From: Fimbriimonadaceae bacterium | GTDB taxonomy: Bacteria > Armatimonadota > Fimbriimonadia > Fimbriimonadales > Fimbriimonadaceae | Direction of reading: 5' to 3' | NCBI GenBank assembly: GCA_025451715.1 | Contig: JANWJY010000058.1 | Coordinates: 1-10,010, forward strand | Length of the DNA: 10,010 nucleotides | In this document: piece by piece, positions 1 through 5,858 of the stretch | How positions within the stretch are numbered: the first letter of the stretch is position 1 | Layout of the letters: each line of letters starts with the position of its first letter | Position numbers and translations under genes: made by a program | The notes under the pieces: model-generated | Database searches by the model: none | What the model was told of the DNA's origin: nothing | Seen by the model: only the letters and a program-made list of their open reading frames with translations

Positions 1-56
1 AGCGCGTTCTCGCCGTCGTGCTGCTCGTCGCGGGCGTGAAGCTGGTCTTAACCTAG
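1..56 (+). CDS. 3' end of a forward gene, hydrophobic C-terminus (possible TauE/SafE-type permease)
   Basis: The third forward frame is open from the window edge and ends at the TAG at 54-56. It encodes RVLAVVLLVAGVKLVLT, a membrane-helix-like C-terminus. An Arg followed by a Leu/Val-rich helix and a final lysine resembles the end of TauE/SafE-family (sulfite exporter-like) permeases, but 17 residues are too few for a firm assignment, and many other membrane proteins end this way. The gene is convergent with the DinB-like gene and overlaps its last 9 bases (48-56), which leaves no space for a terminator between them. The reading as a real gene end rests on composition and on tight packing with the neighbour. 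Confidence 0.45.
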   Translation, partial: RVLAVVLLVAGVKLVLT

Positions 57-527
57 GCAGCCGAGCATCGACGCGATGTAGTTGATCTGGCCCTCGTGGT
101 AGCACATGTTCCAGTAGGGGTAAGAGGCGATCTGGGCGACGGTCATCGGCCCCCAGGGCATATCGATCATCTGGTCCAGGCTATCGTTTGGCAAAGCGCT
201 GATCGTCGCGACTGCCTTTCGCGTGTTCTCCTCGAAAAGTGCCTTGACCACGTCCCAGCCCTTGGAAGCGAGCTCATCCTTGGCTTTGAAGAAGTCGTTG
301 AAGTCGTAGTTCTCTGGCCACTTGCGAGAGTCAAGAAGGTTGCAGGTGCTGCCGTTGAGTATCGCGAGCTCAGTGGCCTGGTCGATCGCTGTCCGAGCGT
401 CACCCATTGCGCTCCACGCGCGCTTGTCCTCCGGGATGCGCTCGAATGCGGTGACGAAGTCCTCTGCGGCTTTCGCCGTCGCCCGTGAGAGGAAGGATTG
501 AAGGGTGGTGGTGCCTGTCTCAGTCAT
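48..527 (-). CDS. DinB-like (DinB/YfiT four-helix bundle) family protein
   Basis: A 159-residue soluble protein resembling the DinB/YfiT superfamily of four-helix-bundle proteins, many of which bind a metal and act as thiol-dependent transferases or hydrolases. The supporting features are the size, the helical character and the C-terminal YHEGQINYIASMLG segment, which matches the family's final 'H-x-GQI' helix. That histidine (about residue 144) is the only His in the protein. The family's metal site normally uses three, so this copy probably lacks a canonical metal site and its activity cannot be stated. I chose the ATG at 525-527 over an in-frame TTG at 537-539 because the TTG lies at the edge of a strong -10 box (539-544) and would be upstream of the expected transcript start. 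No Shine-Dalgarno sequence is visible; the predicted leader is only about 5 nt. Confidence 0.75.
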   Translation of the reverse strand: MTETGTTTLQSFLSRATAKAAEDFVTAFERIPEDKRAWSAMGDARTAIDQATELAILNGSTCNLLDSRKWPENYDFNDFFKAKDELASKGWDVVKALFEENTRKAVATISALPNDSLDQMIDMPWGPMTVAQIASYPYWNMCYHEGQINYIASMLGCLG

Positions 528-538
528 GATGGTAGACA

Positions 539-568
539 AATATACACCAGACCGACAGAGCCTGTCAA
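539..568 (-). promoter_or_regulatory. Sigma-70-type promoter of the DinB-like gene
   Basis: Read on the reverse strand, a perfect TTGACA (563-568) is followed after 18 bases by TATATT (539-544, 5 of 6 consensus). Initiation would fall near 531-533, just 4-6 nt before the ATG at 527, giving a nearly leaderless message. The -35 box sits in the loop and upper stem of the hairpin at 549-581, so termination of the upstream gene and initiation of this one share the same bases. Confidence 0.65.
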
Positions 569-581
569 GCCCTGCCGGTCT
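549..581 (-). terminator. 33-nt hairpin after the NHL lipoprotein gene
   Basis: In reverse-strand RNA the arm AGACCGGCAGGGCT pairs over all 14 positions with GGCTCTGTCGGTCT across a 5-nt TGACA loop, using 11 Watson-Crick pairs and three G-U wobbles. The wobbles become A-C mismatches in forward-strand RNA, so the structure favours the reverse-strand transcript. It lies 15 nt past the lipoprotein stop codon. The bases that follow (GGTGTATATTTG) are only modestly U-rich, so it could be a weak intrinsic terminator or a 3'-end-stabilising hairpin. Confidence 0.5.
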
Positions 582-596
582 GAGTTCCGCGCGCCC

Positions 597-1559
597 CTAG
601 GGGATGTCCGAGAGCGGAAGCACGCACATCGGCATGTCGAAGTTGCCCACGCCAGCACCCGACGTACCAAAGGTCGCCCAACCGAAGCCCGTCATTCCGT
701 TGAACTTCGCGATCCGGTCGTTGCCGGCGTCGGCGACGTACATGAAGTCGGCCGCGTCGTTCTTGACCCGCCGCGGGTTGTTGAACTGGTTGACGCCTGC
801 CCCAAGCGAGCCAAAGGTGGTCCAGTTGGCGCCCGTTATGTCGTTCATGCGCACGATCCGGTTGTTGCCCGAGTCTGCGACGTAGATGCGACCGATCGAA
901 TCGTGGTCGACACCGTGCGGTCCGGAGAACTGTCCAATTCCGGCACCAGCTGTTCCGACCTCCACCCAGCCCGTCCCCAACATGTCGTCGATCTGGATGA
1001 CCCTCGCGTTGTCAAAGTCGGCGATGACGAGGCGGTCGGCCGAGTCGATGTCGATGTCGACCGGGCCGTCGAACTCGTCGACGCCGTTGCCTGGCGTCCC
1101 GTACGTCAGCCATCCCGTGCCATTGAACGTCGAATTGATGCGGACAATGCGCTCATTGCCTGTGTCGGTGACATAAATGCGATTGAGCGAGTCGATCGCG
1201 ATTCCAGTCGGCTCATCGAACTGGTTGACCCCTGCGCCCGTCGTGCCGAAGGTCGTAAAGTTCGTGCCCAGCAGGTCGTCGACGCGGATGATCCGGTCGT
1301 TAAGAGAGTCGGTGAAGTAATAACGGCCCGACGAGTCGCGGGCGGCGTCTGAGGGCCCGTTCATCTGGTTCGCACCGGCTCCGGACGAGCCGTACGTAGT
1401 CCAGCCGATCCCGGTGATGCTGGTGATGAACACGATGCGGTCGTTCGTCTGGTCTACGATGACGAGACCGAAGAACGGGAAGTTGAGGCTTCCTCCACCG
1501 CAGGACGAGCCAAGGATCGCCGCGACGACGGCGAGGGCAAAGATGAGCTTTCGGGCCAT
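597..1559 (-). CDS. NHL-repeat beta-propeller lipoprotein
   Basis: A 320-residue predicted secreted protein. Residues 1-19 form a signal peptide (MARK, then a hydrophobic stretch) ending in LGSSC, a slightly atypical lipobox with Cys20 as the candidate lipidated residue, followed by a GGGS linker. From residue 31 to the end come six repeats starting at 31, 79, 127, 176, 224 and 272. Each is 48-49 residues and carries D-x-x-N-x-R-I/V (for example DTGNERI, DSGNNRI) and a W/F-x-T-F/Y-G-x-x-G-x-G segment. This is the NHL-repeat pattern, and six copies fit a complete six-bladed propeller. NHL propellers outside the cell usually bind proteins, glycans or other ligands; the ligand here is unknown. 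No catalytic motif is seen. The gene is divergent from the molybdoenzyme operon (65 nt between starts), which suggests but does not show co-regulation. The ATG start gives a proper signal peptide. Confidence 0.85.
   Translation of the reverse strand: MARKLIFALAVVAAILGSSCGGGSLNFPFFGLVIVDQTNDRIVFITSITGIGWTTYGSSGAGANQMNGPSDAARDSSGRYYFTDSLNDRIIRVDDLLGTNFTTFGTTGAGVNQFDEPTGIAIDSLNRIYVTDTGNERIVRINSTFNGTGWLTYGTPGNGVDEFDGPVDIDIDSADRLVIADFDNARVIQIDDMLGTGWVEVGTAGAGIGQFSGPHGVDHDSIGRIYVADSGNNRIVRMNDITGANWTTFGSLGAGVNQFNNPRRVKNDAADFMYVADAGNDRIAKFNGMTGFGWATFGTSGAGVGNFDMPMCVLPLSDIP
600..1469 (-). repeat. Six tandem coding repeats (about 144-147 bp each) of the NHL propeller
   Basis: The repeat units begin at residues 31, 79, 127, 176, 224 and 272, steps of 48, 48, 49, 48 and 48 residues. 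The D-x-x-N-x-R-I/V motif recurs in every unit at residues 36, 84, 132, 181, 229 and 277. The fourth unit (DFDNARV, then GWVEVGTAGAG) is the most divergent. The regular period covers the whole mature protein with no other domain. Confidence 0.85.
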
Positions 1560-1565
1560 GACAGT

Positions 1566-1571
1566 ATTTTG
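1566..1571 (-). promoter_or_regulatory. Putative -10 element of the lipoprotein gene
   Basis: On the reverse strand, CAAAAT (4 of 6 consensus) ends exactly 6 nt before the ATG at 1559, the spacing expected for transcription starting at the start codon. No convincing -35 box lies at 16-19 nt. Support comes mainly from the same spacing at two other genes in this window. Confidence 0.35.
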
Positions 1572-1612
1572 ACCGGTATCGGGGCTGAGAAGTTCGGGAC
1601 GGTCAGGCTGAG

Positions 1613-1618
1613 TAGAAT
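1613..1618 (+). promoter_or_regulatory. Putative -10 element of the molybdoenzyme operon
   Basis: TAGAAT (5 of 6 consensus) ends 6 nt before the GTG start at 1625, so transcription would begin on or next to the start codon. No good -35 hexamer is present at 16-18 nt spacing, and no Shine-Dalgarno sequence precedes the GTG. Both facts fit a leaderless message. Confidence 0.5.
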
Positions 1619-1624
1619 CGGTCC

Positions 1625-3118
1625 GTGCAGTATGGGTTCGTCATCAACCAGGAAACCTGTATTGGTTGCCATGCCTGCACTGTCGCCTGCAAGGCCGAGA
1701 ACGACGTTCCCGTAGGCGGCTTTCGCACTAACGTCAAGTACGTCGAGACCGGGAGGTTTCCCCAGGTCAAGCGGAGTTTCCTCGTCCAGCGCTGCAACCA
1801 GTGCACAGACGCGCCGTGCGTCACGATCTGCCCCGTCAAGGCTCTCAAGAAGCGGCCCGACGGCATCGTGGACGTGGACCGTGACGCGTGCATCGGCTGC
1901 CGGGCGTGCATGCAAGCGTGCCCTTACGACGCGCTCTATCTGAACGAGGACCTCGGCGCCGTCGAGAAGTGCCACTTCTGTGCGCACCGTGTCGAGAAGG
2001 GGTTAGAGCCAGCTTGCGTGACTGTTTGCCCGGTTGGAGCGATCATTCCCGGCGACTTTGACGACCCAGAGGCGAGTGTCTCATTGCTCAGGAGAGCACA
2101 AATCCTCTCTGCTCGCCGGCCCGAGCAGGGGACCGGTCCGAACGTGTTTTACATCGGCGCGAGTGACGTCTCCCTCAATCCTGGAAAGGCAGAGAAGCCT
2201 AGCAGCTACATGTGGAGCGAGCGGCGCAACACCCGGCCAGAGCCGTGGCCGACCGAGGTTGGGACCCAGCCCGACGCCCGAGAGGTGCTCAACGCAGACC
2301 ACAAAGTCGAGTGGGGCTGGACCGTGGCGCTCTATCTGCTCACGAAGGGGATCGCAGCCGGAGCGGCGATGATCGCGCCGTTCTTTGCTCAGTTTGGAGC
2401 TTCACTGACATGGTGGTTGCCCGAGACAGTGGGCCTGTTCTTTACTTTGGTCACGGTGACCTTGTTGGTCGAAGACCTCGCGAAGCCGACTCACTTCTAC
2501 AAGCTGTTCACACGGCCGAACTGGGACAGTTGGCTAGTGAAGGGCGGGATCGTACTCACGGCGTTCGCACTGCTGTCGGCGGCAATCCTTGTGCTCGGCC
2601 TGATCGGACAGACCGGACTGATCGGACCGATCCGATGGCTCAACGCTGGGGTCGCTATCCTCTTGGCGGGCTATACGGCGTTGCTTTTCAAACAGTGCAA
2701 GGGCCGAGACCTGTGGGAGGCGGACGGCCTGTTGTGGCACCTGCTTGCGCAGAGCGTCACTGCAGGCGCGGCATTCTTCTTGCTGATGGGAATGGGCGGT
2801 CCTGTCACGGTCGGAGCGCTCGTCATCGGCGCGCTCGCGCTCGGTGCTCTTCACTTTCTCCCCCACAAGGAGCGGGACAAGACCGACAACTTCCTTCAGG
2901 CTCAGGGGTTCCTGAACGACGCGAGGGTCGGCGGCGGCGCGGTCGCAAGCGACATCGCGTGGATCCTTCCCTTTTTCGCTGTTTCCGCGCTTGTGCTCCA
3001 TTTGCTAGCGCCTGACATGAGAGCGGTTCTGGCGATTCCGGCCGGCGTCATTCTCTTTTATCTGTTCGCCTACGAGCGCGCGTACGTGCGCGCAGGACAG
3101 TTGCCGCCGCTTTCTTGA
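1625..3118 (+). CDS. Fused [4Fe-4S] ferredoxin / NrfD-PsrC-type membrane subunit of a molybdoenzyme
   Basis: A 497-residue fusion of the electron-transfer and membrane subunits of a complex iron-sulfur molybdoenzyme. Residues 1-140 are a PsrB/NrfC/DmsB-type domain with 16 cysteines for four [4Fe-4S] clusters: C12/15/18/22, C57/60/65/69, C89/92/95/99 and C116/119/131/135. A linker (about 145-228) leads to about eight membrane helices (near 231-258, 262-285, 305-327, 336-356, 372-390, 392-412, 445-463, 466-485). The loop EDLAKPTHFYKLFTRPN matches the NrfD-family D-L-G-x-P signature. The NrfD domain is expected to exchange electrons with quinone, and the Fe-S domain to relay them to or from the Mo subunit. 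There is no Sec or Tat signal. Every loop predicted to be cytoplasmic with the N-terminus inside is rich in Lys or Arg, so the Fe-S domain should face the cytoplasm. In most relatives these two parts are separate genes. The start is GTG at 1625, and the stop lies 6 nt before the catalytic gene. Confidence 0.9.
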   Translation: MQYGFVINQETCIGCHACTVACKAENDVPVGGFRTNVKYVETGRFPQVKRSFLVQRCNQCTDAPCVTICPVKALKKRPDGIVDVDRDACIGCRACMQACPYDALYLNEDLGAVEKCHFCAHRVEKGLEPACVTVCPVGAIIPGDFDDPEASVSLLRRAQILSARRPEQGTGPNVFYIGASDVSLNPGKAEKPSSYMWSERRNTRPEPWPTEVGTQPDAREVLNADHKVEWGWTVALYLLTKGIAAGAAMIAPFFAQFGASLTWWLPETVGLFFTLVTVTLLVEDLAKPTHFYKLFTRPNWDSWLVKGGIVLTAFALLSAAILVLGLIGQTGLIGPIRWLNAGVAILLAGYTALLFKQCKGRDLWEADGLLWHLLAQSVTAGAAFFLLMGMGGPVTVGALVIGALALGALHFLPHKERDKTDNFLQAQGFLNDARVGGGAVASDIAWILPFFAVSALVLHLLAPDMRAVLAIPAGVILFYLFAYERAYVRAGQLPPLS

Positions 3119-3124
3119 ACACGC

Positions 3125-5806
3125 ATGAGATCACACGACCCCAACAAGATGACGACGACTCCCCTGGAGTCGTTTCCACCAGAAGACCAGTGGGAAGACT
3201 GGTCGGAGTACGACCCATCGGCCTGGCCGAAGAAGGTCGAAAAGCGGTACAGCCTCGTGCCCACGATCTGTTTCAACTGCGAGGCCGCGTGCGGCCTGAT
3301 GGCGTTCGTCGACAAGGACACAGGGTCGATCAGAAAGCTCGAAGGCAACCCATACCATCCTGGATCGCGCGGCAAGAACTGCGCGAAGGGGCCAGCGACA
3401 ATCAATCAGGTCAACGACCCGAACCGCATCCTCTATCCGCTCAAGCGCGTCGGCCCGCGAGGCGGCGGCAAGTGGGAGCGGACGAGCTGGGACGAGGTGC
3501 TCGACACTTTTGCAGCCAAGATCCGTGCAGCGATCGTCGAGGATCGGCGGACTGAGGTGATGTACCACGTCGGGCGTCCCGGCGAGGACGGATACGTCAA
3601 CCGGGTGCTCCAAAGCTGGGGCGTCGACGCGCACAACTCCCACACAAACGTGTGCTCTTCGAGCGCGCGCGTCGGATACGCGCTTTGGGCGGGAGCTGAC
3701 CGTCCTTCGCCAGACCACGCCAATGCGAAGTTCATCCTGCTGCTCTCCTCGCACCTGGAGACCGGCCACTATTTCAACCCGCATGCACAGAGAATCATCG
3801 AGGGCAAGACTTCTGGCGCGAAGATCTGCGTGATCGATGTGCGGCACTCGAACACGGCTTCGAAGGCGGACTGGTGGCTCGCGCCCTGGCCCGGCACGGA
3901 AGCGCTGTTGCTGTTGGCGATAGCCAGACTTCTTCTCGAAGAAGGGACTTACAACCGCGATTTCTTGGAGAAGTGGGTGAACTGGCAGGACACGCTGACC
4001 CACCTGAACTCCAAGAGCGGCAAGGTGGGCAGTACTTTCAACGACTTCATCACACGTCTGCGCGAACACTACGCTTACGCGACCCCCGAAGCAGCGGCGG
4101 CGGAGTGCGGAGTCGAGGCCGGTGCCATCCGCGAGATCGCGAGCGAGATCGGTAAAGCAGGATCTGCGCTTTCAACCCACGTCTGGCGCAACGCCGCCGC
4201 TGGAAACCTTGGTGGATGGCAGGTCTCGCGGTGCCTCGAGTTTCTGGTCGTGCTGATGGGCGCGGTCGGCGCCGAGGGTGGGACGAACCTGAACACCGAT
4301 AACAAGTTTGTCCCGCCCACTTTTCTGAAGCCACCTGCACAGAACGTCTGGAACGAGCTGCTTTATCCGCTCGAATACCCGCTCGCGTTCCACGAGCTCT
4401 CCTACCTGTTGCCGCACTTCCTGACGGAAGGCAGGGGCAAGGTCGCGGCGTACTTCACTCGCGTCTACAACCCGGTTTGGACCAACCCGGACGGGATCAT
4501 GTGGGAGCGAGTGCTCAAGAACGAGGCGATGATCGAACTTCACGCCGCTCTGACCCCGGTCTGGAGCGAGACCGCGCAATACGCGGACTATGTGCTCCCG
4601 ATGGGCAACGGGGCGGAGCGCTACGACCTGATGAGCCAGGAGACGCACGCGGCAAAGTGGATCGGCTTCCGCCAACCGGTGCGGCGCGTGGCGAGGGAGC
4701 GCAACGGTGAGACGTTTGAGTTCACTTACGAAGCCAACCCCGGCGAGGTCTGGGAAGAGACCGAATTCTGGATCGAGCTTTCGTGGCGGATCGATCCCGA
4801 CGGTTCGCTGGGAATCCGCAAGTTCTACGAGTCCCCGTACCGGCCCGGCGAAAAGATCAAGATTCATGAGTACTACCGCTGGATCTTCGAGAACTCCGTC
4901 CCTGGACTTCCCGAGGCGGCCGCCGAGAAAGGGCTGACGCCGTACGAGTTCATGAGCCGGTACGGTGCGTTCTTGGTGAAGGACGATGCGTACGGTGCTT
5001 ATCCCGAGTCGGGGTTCAAAACGCCGTCGAAGAAGCTCGAGCTACACAGTCAGACCATGCAAGACTGGGGTTGGGCAGAACAGACGCTCCCTGCGTACAT
5101 CCCGAGCCACATCCACCGCGCCGAGATGAAGGACGGCGAGTTTGAGTTCGTGCTCGTGCCGACGTTTCGCTTGCCTACGTTGGTCCACACCCGTTCAGCG
5201 AACTCAAAGTGGCTCTATGAACTGAGCAACTCGAACCCGGTGTGGATCCACCCCGTCGACGCAGCGAAGCTGGAGATTGAAACTGGCGACCTGGTGCGCG
5301 TCGCGACGCGCATCGGCCATTACGTGAACAAAGCCTGGGTTACCGAGTCGATGCGGCCGGGGATTGTTGCGTGCTCGCACCACCTTGGCCGTTGGCGACT
5401 GCACGACGAAGGCACGGACCGAATGGCGGGGGTCAAGGTGGTGCGTGAAGAGTTCTTGCCGGGCGTCGTGCGATTTAGGCGCGCGGATGACATCGGTCCA
5501 TACGAGAGCAAGGACGCCGACACGAAGCGGATCTGGTGGACCGACGGCGGGGTCCACCAAAACTTGACGTTCCCCGTCCAGCCGGACCCAGTTTCGGGCC
5601 AGCACTGCTGGCACCAGCGGGTCGTGGTCGCGAAGGCGGGCCCCGACGACCGCTACGGAGACGTGCTCGTGGACACGAACAAGTCCATGGAGGTTTATCG
5701 AGAGTGGATCGCTTTGACCAAGCCAGCTCCTGGACCGGGCGGGCTGCGGCGGCCACTCTGGCTTGATCGGGCGGTACGGCCCTCCGACGAGGCGTATCGG
5801 GTCTAG
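3125..5806 (+). CDS. Molybdopterin oxidoreductase catalytic subunit (DMSO reductase superfamily, PsrA/SoeA-like, no Tat signal)
   Basis: An 893-residue catalytic subunit binding Mo-bis-MGD and one [4Fe-4S] cluster. C49-x2-C52-x3-C56-x29-C86 supplies the cluster ligands, and K88 in CAKG is the usual conserved lysine between cluster and pterin. HTNVCSSSAR places C177 at the Mo-ligand position, as in Psr/Phs/Ttr/Arr/Soe-type enzymes. The C-terminal third, from about residue 660 (FVLVPTFRLPTLVHTRSANSKWL onward, including LEIETGDLVRV), is the molydopterin-dinucleotide-binding domain. The N-terminus (acidic and Trp-rich around WEDWSEYDPSAW) has no twin-arginine signal, so the enzyme is probably cytoplasmic. 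It is cotranscribed with the Fe-S/NrfD fusion after a 6-nt gap. The substrate cannot be read from sequence: sulfite, polysulfide, thiosulfate, tetrathionate and arsenic oxyanions are all used by relatives. Sulfite oxidation is favoured weakly by the cytoplasmic prediction. The ATG at 3125 has no clear ribosome site; the ATG at 3149 is an alternative start. Confidence 0.9.
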   Translation: MRSHDPNKMTTTPLESFPPEDQWEDWSEYDPSAWPKKVEKRYSLVPTICFNCEAACGLMAFVDKDTGSIRKLEGNPYHPGSRGKNCAKGPATINQVNDPNRILYPLKRVGPRGGGKWERTSWDEVLDTFAAKIRAAIVEDRRTEVMYHVGRPGEDGYVNRVLQSWGVDAHNSHTNVCSSSARVGYALWAGADRPSPDHANAKFILLLSSHLETGHYFNPHAQRIIEGKTSGAKICVIDVRHSNTASKADWWLAPWPGTEALLLLAIARLLLEEGTYNRDFLEKWVNWQDTLTHLNSKSGKVGSTFNDFITRLREHYAYATPEAAAAECGVEAGAIREIASEIGKAGSALSTHVWRNAAAGNLGGWQVSRCLEFLVVLMGAVGAEGGTNLNTDNKFVPPTFLKPPAQNVWNELLYPLEYPLAFHELSYLLPHFLTEGRGKVAAYFTRVYNPVWTNPDGIMWERVLKNEAMIELHAALTPVWSETAQYADYVLPMGNGAERYDLMSQETHAAKWIGFRQPVRRVARERNGETFEFTYEANPGEVWEETEFWIELSWRIDPDGSLGIRKFYESPYRPGEKIKIHEYYRWIFENSVPGLPEAAAEKGLTPYEFMSRYGAFLVKDDAYGAYPESGFKTPSKKLELHSQTMQDWGWAEQTLPAYIPSHIHRAEMKDGEFEFVLVPTFRLPTLVHTRSANSKWLYELSNSNPVWIHPVDAAKLEIETGDLVRVATRIGHYVNKAWVTESMRPGIVACSHHLGRWRLHDEGTDRMAGVKVVREEFLPGVVRFRRADDIGPYESKDADTKRIWWTDGGVHQNLTFPVQPDPVSGQHCWHQRVVVAKAGPDDRYGDVLVDTNKSMEVYREWIALTKPAPGPGGLRRPLWLDRAVRPSDEAYRV

Positions 5807-5814
5807 TCTCGACG

Positions 5815-5854
5815 GTCACATTACAGCGGTGACGGATACAATCGTTGCTACGAT
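5815..5854. terminator. Weak hairpins between the convergent molybdoenzyme and recG genes
   Basis: The 52-nt gap between the two stop codons holds two short inverted repeats: GTCAC/GTGAC (5815-5819 and 5829-5833, 9-nt loop) and ATCGT-TGCT-ACGAT (5841-5854). Each stem is only 5 bp with no T-run, so they could contribute to bidirectional termination but are not convincing intrinsic terminators. Confidence 0.2.
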
Positions 5855-5858
5855 CAGT

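Noticed and set aside
537..539. In-frame TTG as start of the DinB-like gene
   Set aside because: It touches the -10 box of the likely promoter and lies upstream of the predicted transcript start; the ATG at 525-527 is four codons downstream.
498..1352. Long forward-strand open frame opposite the NHL lipoprotein gene
   Set aside because: Its protein is a repetitive Arg/Val/Asp-rich shadow of the NHL repeats with no family signal; the reverse-strand frame has a signal peptide and clear motifs.
1569..1574. TTGACC as a -35 box for the molybdoenzyme operon
   Set aside because: It is 38 nt from the TAGAAT hexamer, and no -10-like sequence lies 16-18 nt downstream of it.
2600..2632. Direct repeat CTGATCGGAC (18-nt offset) and inverted repeat GATCGG-A-CCGATC
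   Set aside because: They fall within the coding sequence of the membrane subunit, where the protein itself repeats LIGQTGLIGP in a loop; no evidence of a regulatory or mobile element.
3131..4069. Reverse-strand open frame of 312 codons inside the molybdoenzyme gene
   Set aside because: It is opposite a firmly identified gene, has no recognisable domain and shows low-complexity Arg/Val composition typical of antisense frames in G+C-rich DNA.
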